Source of the DNA: Corylus avellana | Lineage: Eukaryota; Streptophyta; Magnoliopsida; Fagales; Betulaceae | Assembly (NCBI RefSeq): GCF_901000735.1 | Contig: NC_081541.1 | Location: forward strand, 33,188,060-33,252,059 | Direction: 5' to 3' | Length of the DNA stretch: 64,000 nucleotides | Shown here: positions 28,356 to 45,514 of the stretch, in pieces | How positions within the stretch are numbered: the first letter of the stretch is position 1 | How the letters are laid out: the number at the start of each line of letters is the position of its first letter | Notes under the pieces: model-generated | Seen by the model: only the letters and a program-made list of their open reading frames with translations | Database searches by the model: none | What the model was told of the DNA's origin: nothing | Made by a program: the position numbers and the translations under genes

Positions 28356-28359
28356 AGAT

Positions 28360-33129
<4,770 letters not shown>

Positions 33130-34719
33130 ATTAAGCGTAGAGTAAACACGTCAAACAGTGAGCATTACTGTATAATAAACGCCATGGGGAGAGAGAGATG
33201 TACCGTGTTTTGGTAATGAGGGCCGGAGGCAGTGGGGAGAGAGATGTAAAGTATTTTAATTAAAATAAAAGATAAATTACTAAGTGAGATTAATGTTTAA
33301 ATTATGAATCTTTGATGATCTAATATATATATTTTCGGTGGTGGCTTGAGAGCTAACTCTCGTTTGTCCAAGATATGCAATCATATGGAGCCCAGGCCCA
33401 TAGCAACGGTTTGAAATCGTTTTTTTTTTTTTTTTTTTTAATGAATCAAGTGTCTTAATGCCCTTATGATCTCTCTTTATTAAAGCACATCTCTCTCCCT
33501 CTCACCCTAAACGCACGTCTCTCCCTCTACAACAACAACAACAACATTTCAAAGCCCTTTTCTAGAAGTTAACGGTTACGTAAAGTTTATTTGATCAATT
33601 TTATGGAAAGCAAGGACAAAAATATGTGACTTCGAACTGTGATTTAAGGTATAAAATATTTGAAAATGTTGTATCTTTATGTTTTTATGTATAATTTTTT
33701 TGCGATTGTAAATAAGAATTTTTTTTTTGTACCAAACACCATTTTGAATTTGGGATTAGGTAGAAATCTGAATCTATTTCAGTTTTGTTTGTGAAATTTT
33801 TTGTTAAGTTTTTTTTTTTTTTGGTGGGTATTAAGCTATTCTTCATTTGAATGCTTTACACTTGCCCACATTCATTTCCACACTTTGTTAGGTAGTTTTT
33901 AAAACCACATTCATTGCATATCAGATTTTGAATTTGCATGCTAACTGTGAATAACATCCATTCAATGGTAGAGTACGAATTACAAGCCGTCATGTATCAA
34001 ACCCACAAAGATATTGCACATTCCCCATGTCACAATATAAAATCAACTGTTTCTCCAACTCATTTACCCGTCAAGCCAGCAATATATGACAAACTACACA
34101 ACAATGGGACAATCAAAATTCAAAAAGGTACACAATACAAACCCAAGTTCGTATCAAAATGCACAATCAAGCTAAACAATTTGTAAGTGCTCCATACTAA
34201 AACATACATACTTTAGGCATCTCCAAATACAATCCTTTGAACAGAGTGTGTCACAATTTGTCATGATTCAAAGCTCTGCATATGAAAATCACAAATTCTG
34301 CATATCATTTTACAAATGCCACATGCATGAATTGAATATACTCAGATTTCTTCTTTATCTACTTTTACATAATGCTAGATTCATGCATGTCAACTATTCT
34401 TAGTCATGGACATATCACCATGTACATGCAGTAGAAACTCTAATATTTTCAACCTGAACGAAGTAGCTTTAAACAAAGAGGATTTGATTGTGGGCCTAAA
34501 TGGGCCCATATTGTGTAATGTACATATCTCACATTAACCTCTTTGGGCAATTGGGAAGATGGATGCGTGATTGAAAGTGTTGTAGCTAATTAATGAAGAA
34601 GAATTCTCGCTAGGCTTGAAAACCTAATCCGAATGGTTATTATGAAAATCTAATATGCCCACCATAAATCTAGTGTTCCTCACAGTTGAGTATTTAAGAT
34701 GGGTGATTGAATGAGAAAA

Positions 34720-34757
<38 letters not shown>

Positions 34758-35354
34758 TGGTTGAAGCCCGAAATTGAGGAAGGTGTTTCCTAGCAACAAT
34801 CAAATATCGACATGGCCGGGAGAGAAAGATCTTGTGGTTGAAGTCCAAGAACTTAATATATATGGTGCAATATATAAAGGCATGAAGCCTTGTGTTTTAA
34901 TTTTAGAGTGTGCAATTAAAAGACGTGATTCATATCATACGGCCTGTAGCTACATCATCCATTGTTTTCTAAACTGAAACTGATTCATATCTCTCTCTCA
35001 TCTATCACTGAGCGATCAATGGGTTCTCCTAGTGGTAGAGAAAAAGGCAGCAGGCACCTTTCCTCTTCCAGGAAAGAAGGCGTCAGTCCAACAAAAGGAA
35101 AAAGGAAATACTCCTCCTAGAAGAAGAAGGCATCTCAAAAAAAAGACAAAAAAAGTCAGTACTCCATCGATCATATGTTTCTGAATTATCAAATATTCGG
35201 TATCCAAGAGCACATCATGTACATGTATCTCATTCTCATGATCGTCATCGTGCTTCTAAGATTTTTTCACATGGTTCTTACGACATCTTTTTCTGTGTAC
35301 CTTCCCTGGAGGCGACGGGCGTGAAGGATGTTGTAAATGCGTGGGCAGCTTTGA
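33130..35354. other. Non-coding interval, segment B
   Basis: It lacks both A-only blocks. In place of the first it has a T run and about 100 bp ending in acaacaacaacaacaacatt (33424-33545). In place of the second it has about 20 bp (34865-34885). An AT dinucleotide tract lies at about 34722-34756. Confidence 0.55.
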
Positions 35355-36824
35355 AGTGGTATATATACCATTACTATATATGCGAGCGGTTCCAACAAGG
35401 TATACCCAAAACAGTTAATTCCTTTCTGGAATGGAAAAATTCCCTTGTCCAGTGCCTTAACAGCCCTAGGCTCCCACCTTTACTGTTTTGGGGGTATGAA
35501 CTATTCCCATAAGCCACTTCGCCAAGGATGTAAATTACGGGTTAGTCCCCGTATTGCTAAGGAATGGGTTCGTGTTTCTCCTCCAATGATTTCTAAGAGA
35601 TGTAACACAGCGGCTTCAGTTCTAGGGGGTAAGATCTACGTTAGAAATCATTTACCTTCTCATCATACAGCTGATAGTTGGAGTGAGGTTTTTGATCCGG
35701 TCAATGGAAAATGGGAAGCTTTACCTAATCCTCCAAGTTATCTCCATGATTGTCTGATCATTTACGCGGTTCTTGAGAATCCCGACAGGATTATTGTAGC
35801 TTTCCGTGTACCCAAAGACACATCTTTTGCTATCTTCTATGAGTATAGTGTGCATGATAGATCTTGGAAAGAGCAGCTATGTTTGGCAAGGAAGAGCCCC
35901 GCACTCTACAGTGCGGGCTGACACGTGGCAGCAGAAATTGATTTTTTATCTTAATTTTTTTTAAAATTTTTTTTTTTTTTTTTTTTTAAAAAAAAAGAGA
36001 ACACTGGGGTGGTTCTTGGCCAAAATGGGGTGGCCGAAACCACCCCCAGCCCCGGACCACCCCCAAATGCTCCCGTTCCCTTTTTTTTTTTTTTGGCCAC
36101 GGGGTTGGTTCGACCACCCCCAGATCGGCCAGGGGGTGGCTCCAGCCACCCCCTTGGCCAAAAATGGGGTGGTCCGGCCACCCCATTTTGGCCAAGGGGT
36201 GACTGGAACCACTCCAGCATTCTCCTCCTCTTTTTTTTTTTTTTTTAATATTTTGATTTTTTTTTAAAAAAAAAATGAAGAAAAAAAATCAATTTCTGCT
36301 GCCACGTGTCAGTTGGCACTGTAGCTGAAACAGTGCCGTTCTAGCTATAGTGCCGGACCTGGCTCTTCCCAAACATAGCTAGCTTGCTCCTGCAAGGCGC
36401 AAACTACACCCTATGTGTCGTAGGGACTGGTTAGAAAGACCTCTAAGTGTAGGTAATACACTGTATTGGCCATGGATCGAACACAAACATGACGTAAACA
36501 TATTGATTGCCTATGATTTGAAGTTGGATGTGTGGCTAGAAGGGCGTGTTGAAGATCTTGAAAGTTCTTGTTTACCCTACTGTGAAGTCACAGGAGGTCC
36601 TGGACTTCCTAGCTAGCTTGGTCCACCTAGAGAGGGAGAGGTTCTGTGTTTTAGAATGTAGGCTAGATGATTATCTTCATTGTATGGCGGTCGATGTTTC
36701 TCATATGAACGATGGGACTCTAGGAATATCAGTTGCTTGGGAGCATAAATATAAGGTGGAACCAAAGCTACGCAAGGGAATACCCCATGTGTTAACATAT
36801 TGCACTAAAATTGTAAGACGATAA
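35355..36824 (+). pseudogene. Kelch-type gene remnant interrupted by a MITE, segment B
   Basis: Same kelch-like reading frame as 19824-20784 (SHLYCFGGMN, ASVLGGKIYV, VFDPVNGKWEALPNPP). After SWKE at 35874 a 506-bp MITE (35875-36380) splits the frame. The rest resumes at 36381 with LAPARRKLHP-type sequence. The stop at 36614-36616 and the shifted second frame to 36824 match segment A. As in A, no F-box is seen and an in-frame TGA lies at 35352. It was already damaged before the MITE arrived. Confidence 0.65.
35875..36380. mobile_element. 506-bp MITE inserted in the kelch remnant (B only)
   Basis: The inverted ends read agctatgtttgg and ccaaacatagct, with related sequence inward (gaagagcc). 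A 3-bp duplication agc flanks it (35872-35874 and 36381-36383). Segment A has the empty site with a single agc. The interior has A/T runs around a GC-rich core of gggtggtc and ggccacccc motifs (36005-36205) and paired ctgccacgtgtcag phrases near both ends. No coding capacity; the frames across it are artefacts. Confidence 0.9.
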
Positions 36825-37230
36825 TTCATTTTGTCAACAATATTATTTGTATTGTCATCCTATGTACTTTTGGGCTTTATAATCCTTGCTAATACTTGAA
36901 GATCCTAAAAGGTTTTCGTGGGTATATTATAGCAATTGCCAAGATTTGTGTGTAATTGATGAAGAATTATTGCAAGGTTCGTGATGCCTCATGATAACCT
37001 TAATTACCTTTTTGTTTGATTTGATTTTAAAGTTAAAAAAAAATTTCACCATTGGACCGTCAAACTTATCGTTATCCACTAATTATGCCGATTACATCAT
37101 TATGCATGCCAAAATAACGTATAAAGCTCGACATTTTTTTTTTCTTCTATAAAAGTCCTTTGGGTTTGGTGATAAAGTTTTCCCACAAATTAAATTCAAA
37201 GAGGGAATATGTTTTATGCTTATTTAATTT
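36825..37230. other. Downstream flank of kelch remnant, segment B
   Basis: Counterpart of 20785-21191. No gene seen. Confidence 0.5.
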
Positions 37231-37244
37231 TATTAAAAATGTAT

Positions 37245-37355
37245 CTCCAAAGGGTAGCTCAATCAGTTGTGGACCACGCTTAATGGAGCGGAGGTCACTA
37301 GTTCGAATCTCTCTCCCACTTCCCTTGTGCAGACATGTCAAAAAAAAAAAAATTC
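37245..37355 (+). mobile_element. tRNA-derived SINE with perfect 14-bp target duplication, segment B
   Basis: Tagctcaatcag (A box) and ggtcactagttcgaatc (B box) are followed by an A12 tail. Both flanks are tattaaaaatgtat (37231-37244 and 37356-37369), identical over 14 bp. This fixes the element borders and the family. Confidence 0.88.
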
Positions 37356-37546
37356 TATTAAAAATGTATGCAAGAATCGCATGCTATAAATATCAATTTA
37401 ATAGACTAAATCGAAGACATTTCTACATTAACAATCTTTTTCCACAAAGAGGAGGAATTGAAGATTTGATCTTGACTCTTGGAGTGAATGAATGAGGGGC
37501 ACTTGTGTTGTGGGGTTGAACCATATATTGCAGATATTTAGACCAC

Positions 37547-37774
37547 TTGGGCATGCAAGATGGGAAAAACCAAACCTGCAGCTTTGGCTCCCCCTCTCAA
37601 ATCAAAGATTCAACACCACCCAATTTCAATTCAAATATCCCAAATCTCCCTAACTCATCAATCACACCACTCATGCCATGGCTGACCCCACCACAACGTA
37701 CAATTGATGCAATTTGTTGGCTTTTCGACGACCTTCGGAAACCGCCGAACCGATTTGAACGTTTCCATGGCTAA
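37547..37774 (+). other. Unidentified 75-codon open frame, segment B
   Basis: Counterpart of 21507-21734, encoding the same peptide. The status is equally uncertain. Confidence 0.2.
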
Positions 37775-38445
37775 TTGGCTATTTACCACTAGGTCCACAC
37801 TGCTATTCCACTACGGTGATGTGACTTTCAATTTATTTATTTTTATTTTTATTTTTTTTTGACATATTTCAATTTATTTTTAGATGATGGGTCTTTGTTG
37901 AGAAAGGAAAAATTTTAACGATAATTTGACAGTAACACATTATCATAGTGGGATAGCAGTGAATTAAACAAACAAAAAAAAAGAAAAAAAAGAAAAAAAG
38001 AAAGAAAGAAAGTGTTGTTAAGGTTTTATAATTTTTAATAAAATAACTGTTATATATCACATTAATATTTCATTGTATTGACTTGTGACAGTGTAATTGT
38101 CCTTGGATTATATATACTTATTCAATATATATATATATATATATATATAGAATAAGTATTCACTTCCTGTCTACTAAAAATTTGAATGTGGCGTAATTCT
38201 ACCAATCAAAAATCTCATTTTCATTCACCAAATGTTACGGAGGACCACACAACATCAATATAATAAAAACTAAATAAAAATTTCTATTCAAGAAGGAAAG
38301 GTGGAAAACATGGAGATTACATGAAAAGTAAAAATCAAGGGTGAGCAACCTTAACAATAACCCAAAATTAACCACTAGAAATCATTGCTAAACCAAAAAC
38401 TATTGGGAATTGGTCAAATAAATGACTTAATTCATTGCGAGAACT

Positions 38446-38673
38446 ATGGCTGCCAATGAAGAAGGTAAGCATGTGCTCAGAACCACCAAAGAGAAACCAC
38501 ACAACAACATACAAAACCGAGAAGTAAGGGCTAGAATGAAGTCTCCATCCAAAAAAGGAAACAACAACAAAGTAGGGAGACTAAATGCCACCCCAAAAAA
38601 AGAGAGGAGAAGATCAACAAAAGATCAACCAAAAAAATCCAAACAAAAGCAGCACAAATGGAAGGCACAATGA
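38446..38673 (+). other. Unidentified Lys-rich 75-codon open frame, segment B
   Basis: Counterpart of 22396-22623 with an identical peptide. Low-complexity composition; no domain recognised. Confidence 0.2.
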
Positions 38674-38830
38674 GAAAGGAGAACACTCTCGAACGCGTGA
38701 GATGCATGCACTAGGGTGTGATTCTCATACGCCGGCGTATGCGGGATGTTAGTGTGATATACATAGGATTACTCTTTTAATATGTTGACATAATAATTCA
38801 TACTTTAGTCATTAAAATGTGGATTGTTAT

Positions 38831-38938
38831 TATTATTATTTTTTTTGATATGTCCACACAAGAAGTGAGAGGAAAATTCGAACTAGTGACATCCGCTTCA
38901 TTAAACGTGGTCCCAGCCGATGAGCTACCTCTTGGAAC
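38831..38938 (-). mobile_element. tRNA-derived SINE, minus orientation, segment B
   Basis: Same insertion as 22784-22896. The flanks aaaatgtggattgttat (38814-38830) and aaaatgtaaattgttat (38939-38955) agree at 15 of 17 bases, giving a clear aged target duplication. Confidence 0.8.
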
Positions 38939-39562
38939 AAAATGTAAATTGTTATATAGCAATTAACAAGACACTTATCACCTTTACAATTCAATATGGT
39001 ATCGCTAAAATACGAACCACAATTTGTGACATTTATTTTTATAAAGTATGATTAGAAAATTGTAATAGAAGTTGTAAGATATGTTTGCTAGTGCTTTGGA
39101 AGGTAATTTTTGGTTTTAGTTTGAAAAAGTATTTAGATATATCTCACAAGTTTAGAGCAAATTGCTCTTTCTTTGTAGAGCTAGCCTCGGCTCTAGTTTA
39201 TTATTATGGTTGAATGAGAAGTGAATCTTTATTAAAAAAAAAATGGGGTATTGAAGATGTAAATGTTAGAATAATATTGACTTTTTAAGAGGGTTTTGTG
39301 AGATTTTGGTCTTTTGGGTTGCTTGTTAGAAGAATATACCCAAACATTTTCCAATAAGAAATGGAAAGATAATAAACCTCTTACCCTCTTTCATCAAACG
39401 TACCTTCAAATAATATACTAAGCACTATCACAACCAGTATAAAAATAAAAAAAAATAAAAAAAAATCTAACAGCTATAACTAAGATCCTACGGCTACGAC
39501 CAAAGATGAAAAAACTAACGCGGTACAACCCGGTTCACATGTTGCCTGTTTTATTAGTTAGA

Positions 39563-40668
39563 CTATCCAAAACTTGATACCATCTGGGTCAACATGGATT
39601 CCGGTTCAGTCATCATCTCCTTTCTCTTCCTCATCTCCAACACTTTCCGGTGACTATTCGAATGAACATCGCCGGAAAAAGTCGGACTACAGGCCGGTCT
39701 ATACTCTGGGAAAAGCCGGCCGGACTTGTACCGGACCCCACAAGCGTTGCAAAGCGTTTTGGCACCGAGTGGACCGGTTCTCCACTGCGGGGTCTTCTGC
39801 ACCTGGCAGTGGCTGCACCGACGCTGAAACTGGGAACCACCTGACGCGCTACCGCTTTGAACCGCCGGTTTCTTCTTCTGCTTCTTCATGGGCGGTTCAG
39901 CAAAATCGAATAACTCCATGGTTTGAACCGTATTGGTAAAGATAAGACAAGGTGTCGAAGAAAACCCAGGAGAAGATGCCGAAGAAGACGGCGGTGAGGA
40001 TTGGGTGAGCGGTGAACCAAGTCTCCAAACGCGTTTAACGGCTCTTGTCCTTTTGCTTCTGGCTTTCGATGGAACTCCTGAAGGAAAAAATGGAGGTCTC
40101 GGTCTCCACTCCGGTTCGGACTGGTTCGTTACACGACTTTCGATATTCTGTTCTCCGGCAGTGCATAAAAGAGATGATTCTGACAAATCATCGTGCACGA
40201 AGTGAGAAAGCCATTCAAGCTCTGCAATATCATCGTCCTGTGAAAACCCAATAAAAAAATATATTATTTTCTAAATTTAGTAGAAATAAATTAGGGGAAC
40301 CAAGAAAAAAAAAGCAAGCAAAATTCATTTTCTTATTGGAAAATTACCGGAACGGCAAGTTCGTCGGTGAGATATGACTCGGACTCAGCCGTGCCGGAGA
40401 AATTGGCAGAGATGGAATTGTTATCGTCTGCTTGCTCCGGTGAAGACAAACCCATCTCTCCTTCGTCCTCTTCTTCTTCCTCAACGTAAACCCCATCTTC
40501 TAAGTCCGGATTAGACAGGTCAAGAAGGTCATCCACAGAGAAATCTTCGCTGGGAACTCCGGTAGCAAATAAATGGTCATCAAAAAGCGCTTGCTGCGCC
40601 GTTTTCATGGCAAATTCTCCTACTACTAAACTTGGTCTTAACGCTCTCGCTTCCACGCAGCACTCCAT
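39563..40668 (-). CDS. GATA zinc-finger transcription factor, complete
   Basis: Exons are 40668-40348 and 40237-39563; they join in phase 0 with GT/AG borders to give 331 aa. The start [14 protein letters not shown] and the total length fit the Arabidopsis GATA5/GATA7 type (subfamily A/I). An acidic stretch ([10 protein letters not shown]) lies near residue 70 and a conserved [13 protein letters not shown] at the start of exon 2. A basic KKQKKK patch, a likely nuclear signal, precedes one C4 finger, CX2CX18CX2C, from about Cys248, with the core [19 protein letters not shown]. The family binds WGATAR promoter sites. The ATG at 40668 is preferred over an upstream in-frame ATG at 40689 because MECC is the conserved family start. 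The gene lies at the right end of segment B; the A copy is cut by a gap. Confidence 0.94.
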
Positions 40669-41030
40669 TTCTATATAAAAATAAACCACCGAATCTTAAC
40701 GGAATTCAAAAAAAAAAAAAAAAAAACTACCCAAAATCCGTTTCTTTTTTATGGTTTTATCTTTTAAATGTTTTCATTTTTATTGATGCAAGCAACCAAA
40801 CTAGTTTACCTGATAAAGATGAAGAAGCAGGAAGATGGGTAATGAGTTGGTGGTTGGTTGATAGACCAGAAAGAAGGCTTGTTCGTGTCGTGTGCGAAAT
40901 TGGTGCTGAGTTATTGGTATATCTTTATCTCTTTTTCTCTCTCGTACTGCTATTTATGATTTGAATATATATATTTTATTTATATATATATTGAAATATA
41001 TTTGTTTTCCCAATGAGTCACGTTAGACAG
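40669..41030 (-). promoter_or_regulatory. Upstream region of the GATA gene, possible 5' UTR intron
   Basis: On the minus strand a good donor context, tttatcag/gtaaactag, lies near 40811. A T-rich tract just before the start codon region would suit an acceptor. This suggests a leader exon around 40812-40930 and an intron to about 40700. AT-rich TATA-like tracts lie at 40965-41000. Inferred from splice-like signals only. Confidence 0.35.
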
Positions 41031-42030
41031 ACATGGAAGAGCTGACTATTCTGAATTGTGATGAGCTTTCGCCTGCCAGACCGAACCCACATTTCCACCA
41101 TGACTTTTATTTCATGGCCATCATGCTCTGGTCCACGCCGAACTTCCAACAACGTAAAAAACAAAACATTATTGTATTCTCAAGTCATGCTTTCAACATT
41201 TTTCCTTTTCTTTTAACTAATCATTCTTATTATTATATTCTTTCACATTTCTTAATATTAAGTATCATGATTTCCTTTTTTTTAATTGAAATTATTAACA
41301 AACAACTTAAAACATTAATTTGTTAATTTGTTAAATTTTAATGAATTAATTCAAATTTTATTATTTTAACATACAACTTTAAGATATGATAAAATTAATA
41401 AAATCTAAAAACTCTCGACGTGTTTAAAATGAAATAATTTTAAAAGTCTCTCTTGTGTCATTTTCGTGTGACTATTGAAATTACTATTAGATTAAAATCC
41501 AATAATGATCAATTACAATCTCAATGGTGATTTTAATGGATTCGGCTTACATGCTTTTTATTAAAATAACAGTATGTATGTTGTAGTTTAATCAACGGTT
41601 ATATCTTAAAGTTGAATTACTTTTAGAAACTTTTAATAGAATAAAGAAAACAAATAGAGATTTTAAGAAATTCAATATTGACTATAGTTTGCATACATGC
41701 TGTTATTTAATAACAGCATGTATGATTTTAATAGTTACATCATTCTTGGAGGGACTCAAGAGAGACTTGTACATTACTCATTTAAAATAATATTATATTT
41801 ATATTTTTAGATTAGATATTATATTGTGTTAGCTTCGTTAAAATCTAACAATTGTTTTAGAATAGATATAACAAAATCGGAATTATTAAATTTTAAAAAA
41901 ACAATAATTAGAAATTGAGAAATTTATTGCTAGAACAGCTTAAGAAATTTAAAAAATCTGGGTCTAATTAAGAGAGGTTAATTAAAAATAATAATGAGGA
42001 ATTTAATTTAAAATTACGGTAATAAAACCC
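41031..42030. other. AT-rich intergenic DNA, no gene seen
   Basis: The 97-codon frame at 41033 becomes hydrophobic and AT-driven and matches nothing I know. Inverted phrases acatgctttttattaaaataacagtatgt and its relatives (41550-41730) suggest a small decayed MITE. Confidence 0.45.
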
Positions 42031-42480
42031 GGCGGGACATTGAACGGTTACAGTGAGTTAAGGCGCTAAGGATTATTCAAAACGAAAACTGTACCGAACG
42101 AGCCAGGAAACCGCCATGATTTTGTGCGTTTCTGCCTTTTTTTCCTTAAAACTTTGGGTCCCATTTTGCAGTTATTTACGGGAACGGGATTGCTTTGCCG
42201 CGTTAATCGCGCCTCCTTTTCGGCTCAATTCTGTAGAACGTTCCCGCTCGTTGTTTTTCTAAATCATTGGAAATTGATGGCCACACGATCAAGTCTAGCG
42301 CGTGTGGTCTTTAATGGTCAATATACCCAGCGAGTCTTCATCCGACGGTCCAATTTCTCACTCGCTTTGAAAGGCTGTATCCGGTGGGCTTGCTTTTGAG
42401 TTTTATAAAGCTATCCCTCGTCAAGCATCGTATAAGCGCGTAGCATTGTGGAGTCGTAGCTGTCCCGAATTTAGAAAAAG
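42030..42480. other. GC-richer island without an identified gene
   Basis: Composition rises sharply against the flanks. A 91-codon plus-strand frame (42124-42399) includes LLCRVNRASFSAQFCRTFP and VFIRRSNFSLALKG, which look ordinary but match no family I recognise. It could be a promoter, a degraded exon or an RNA gene. Confidence 0.3.
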
Positions 42481-42796
42481 CGTTTCAGACAAAATATTTT
42501 CATGTTCAAGAATCAAGTAACTATTCGAGTACTTAAATAAATTATTAAAATACACGTAATAAGTTTTTTTTAAAATTTTTTTTTCTTCAATAATACGTAC
42601 TTTATCTAGTTTAACTAATAAATTTTTAAAGGTTTCATATATCCGATTAACTATATTTTTTTCTATATCATTTAAATATTTTTAAAAATGAGAAAAATTT
42701 TGAGAAAAAGAAAACATACCAAAGAAAAAATAAGAAAAGATTTGGGAGACAGAGAACGTATGTGAAACAAACAATAAAAAATAAAATGGCTCCCTT

Positions 42797-42894
42797 AAAA
42801 AGTGCTACTACATTTAACTTCTTTTTTTTTTTTTTAGCTTTTCCAATCAAAAGTGCTACTACATTTAACTTTTTTTTTTTTAGCTCTTCCAATC
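42797..42894. repeat. Tandem repeat, two units of about 50 bp
   Basis: The phrase aaaagtgctactacatttaa, then a T run and agctcttccaatc, occurs twice in a row. The units differ mainly in T-run length. Confidence 0.8.
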
Positions 42895-45274
42895 ATATAT
42901 ATATATATAATCCAATGTACTGAGTTTTTTAAATATTTAAAGAGTTATTTTAGATAAAAGTAATATTTAGTTTTTCCAAAATATATATATATATATATAT
43001 ATATATTTGGCTCTTCTATTGGGAATGTTCTAAGAGGGCACAACACATAATATAAAAAAGAAAGAAAATAAAAATTGATACTTAGATTTAATTTGTTTAA
43101 AAATTAAAAATTATTCTCCCCATCAACTTTTTGGCGTAAATTACTAAAGTAGATTTTTTACATCAAGAAGTATCATTCTTACCAAATTAGTTTTTTTTTT
43201 TTTTTTTTGGGTTGGCTATTTTGGTGAGTCAAATCACCAAAAAAAAAAAAAAAAAACTCTTGACATCTTTAGCAAAATAGTGATTTTAGTTAGGTGAATA
43301 TAGTGAATATTGTTCCCTCAATGAATAGAAAATAATAAAGCTTTTATCTCTTCTTCTTTATTCTTTGAATTTTTTTTAAATATATATATATATATATATA
43401 TGAAAAATAATATTTAAATAAAATAGTGAAAATTGATAGTTAAAATGGTGAGGTTGTGGATGGTGCTTTAAAAAAATATGTAGTTAAAATAGAGAAAAAT
43501 GTATTTTTAGTTAATTTGGTGAGTAAAAATTGGTGAAGCTCCTTAAATACTCAGTGAAATTTTAATTATATCTTTCTTTAAAAAAAGGAAATTAGTTCCA
43601 CTCACCTCAGTGCCTCACGGAGGGATTGGGATGGGGGCTTGGGCTCCATTATTGACTAAACAGCGGGGGCCCATTGGCGGTGACCCGTCTGCTTCAGCAT
43701 CGTTTCTTTGACGCAGTACGCTGGTTTCATGTTCATGCTTTTTCCTTTTTGTTATTTACCCAAAAACAAAAAACAAAAACAAAAACAAAAAAGGTTTTTG
43801 GTGTTTTATAAGAATTAAAAAAATCTCCAGAAGATAAATTATAATTCATCAATAAATGTCATAGTGAATAATATTTATAAGAATAAGTGGTTGAAATAAC
43901 GTATTTGGGTTCAAACTATTTTTAAAATTAATTATGTTCTTAATAAATAATACTGATGATATGCAGTGCTGTGCATATGCATGGATGATATAACAAATCA
44001 ATCTATAATGGAATGTCTTTCACATTAGAAAGGTGAAAATGAGAAAACAAAAAATAGTATAAAACTATACCAATATTTCATTTGAATTTTTTTTTATTTT
44101 ATTTTAAGTTATCTCCCTAATATAATCTTTTGTAAGAAATTTAAATTCTTCTACCATGGCTTAAAGTAGAATTCAAGCAACTTTTAGAGCTTGGATTAAA
44201 TACATTTTTGTCTCCGTATTCCTTTTTAAAAAATAATTAATGAATTTTATGTCACGTGCTCATCCATGTCACATTAATTAGTTGTGATGGTACTTGCTCG
44301 GAATTTAGGAGATGAGGAACTCCACCACATGGGTGGGTCGATGGATGGAATGTCTTTTGCTCGTTGGAAATCTCCACCACAAGCTTTTCTTTAAGTTCAG
44401 TTGAGTAACAGTTTGATTCAATCATGTTAAAACATCAGTGAAACTCAAAATAGTTAATACTAATCAAATTTAAAGATTTCTATCACTTTCAAAAAGTCGA
44501 AGTGCATAACCTTTAAAGTTTAAAGCGTCCATATATTTATGTAATTATTCGCACAAGTATAGAAAGTGTATTAGCGGTGGGAATGACTTATCTTTGTAAT
44601 TTATTTATTTATTTTTTTTAACTTTTACTTTCTCCCGTTTGATTAGAAAATAAAAATAAAAAATGGAAATTGTATTAGCCATGAATTAAAAAAAAAAAAA
44701 AAAAAAAAAAAAGTGAGTCTGGTCTAGGTGGCCAACCACGGTTAAGTGCGCAGATGCACTAAAGTATAGCCGACCGTTGACGTTAGGGGACCGGCGAGCA
44801 GTCAACAAATCAACACTTGGCGATGAGAGAAAACGCCTTTCTCGTGGGTGGCTTTCACAGTTTCACGTGTCTTATTCTACTCATCCATCCAGGCTTTATT
44901 TATTTTTATTTTTATTTATGCTCGGCATTTCACCCGATAATATATGTTTTATTCTCTATGTTGGAAAAGTTAAGAAAAAGTAAAGGGTGACGTGTCTCGA
45001 ATCTGGGATTCCCCTGGTTTCATGCTGTACGTGTGTCTTTGTATGATAATGATTCGTTTGGGTTTTTGATTTTAAAAATGCAATTTCAAATTATCTATTT
45101 TTTTGCAATTTTGTTTAAATTTTGTGTATGAAATTGTAATGCTAAATGCACCCTACTCCATTTATTTTTTTAATAAATTCATTTATTTATTTTTTAAAGA
45201 AAATAGGATTATTTTTGGAAGAATGACAAAAAAAGTGACTTAATTGCAATAAAATTGTAGTTTAATGTATCTAA
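42895..45274. other. Intergenic DNA with low-complexity tracts
   Basis: AT dinucleotide tracts lie at 42981-43007 and 43380-43402, long T and A runs at 43190-43260 and 44685-44712, and a GC-richer patch at 43605-43740. No gene is supported. The 68-codon frame at 44777 is unsupported. Confidence 0.5.
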
Positions 45275-45511
45275 GAGCTTGTTTGAGATTGCGTTTGAGG
45301 GGCCTAAAAGTGCTTTTAACACTTAAAAAGTCTGTTTGAAGAAAAAAGTATCTGTTTGGTGGTAAAAAAAATTAAAAGCACTTTTAATAGTCCAAAAATG
45401 CTAAAAATGGTTAAAACGTACTTTTGGCAAAAGCTTGTTTTTTAAGCTTTTGCCTAAAAGTTCTTTTTGACTTAAAAGCTCTATTTCTCAAACGCAATTC
45501 CAAACACGCTC
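45275..45511. mobile_element. Tourist-like MITE, complete (237 bp)
   Basis: The ends gagcttgtttgagattgcg and, reverse-complemented, gagcgtgtttggaattgcg are flanked by TAA on both sides (45272-45274 and 45512-45514). The interior has Tourist-style inverted phrases around aaagcttttgcc. A second, truncated member starts at 55096. Confidence 0.85.
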
Positions 45512-45514
45512 TAA

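Noticed and set aside
36009..36267. Several overlapping open frames on both strands, Pro/Gly/Trp-rich
   Set aside because: They arise from the palindromic GC core of the 506-bp MITE; open on both strands because of composition.
37245..37355. Functional tRNA gene
   Set aside because: The tRNA-like boxes are followed by a non-cloverleaf body and poly-A tail with a target duplication, which identifies a SINE.
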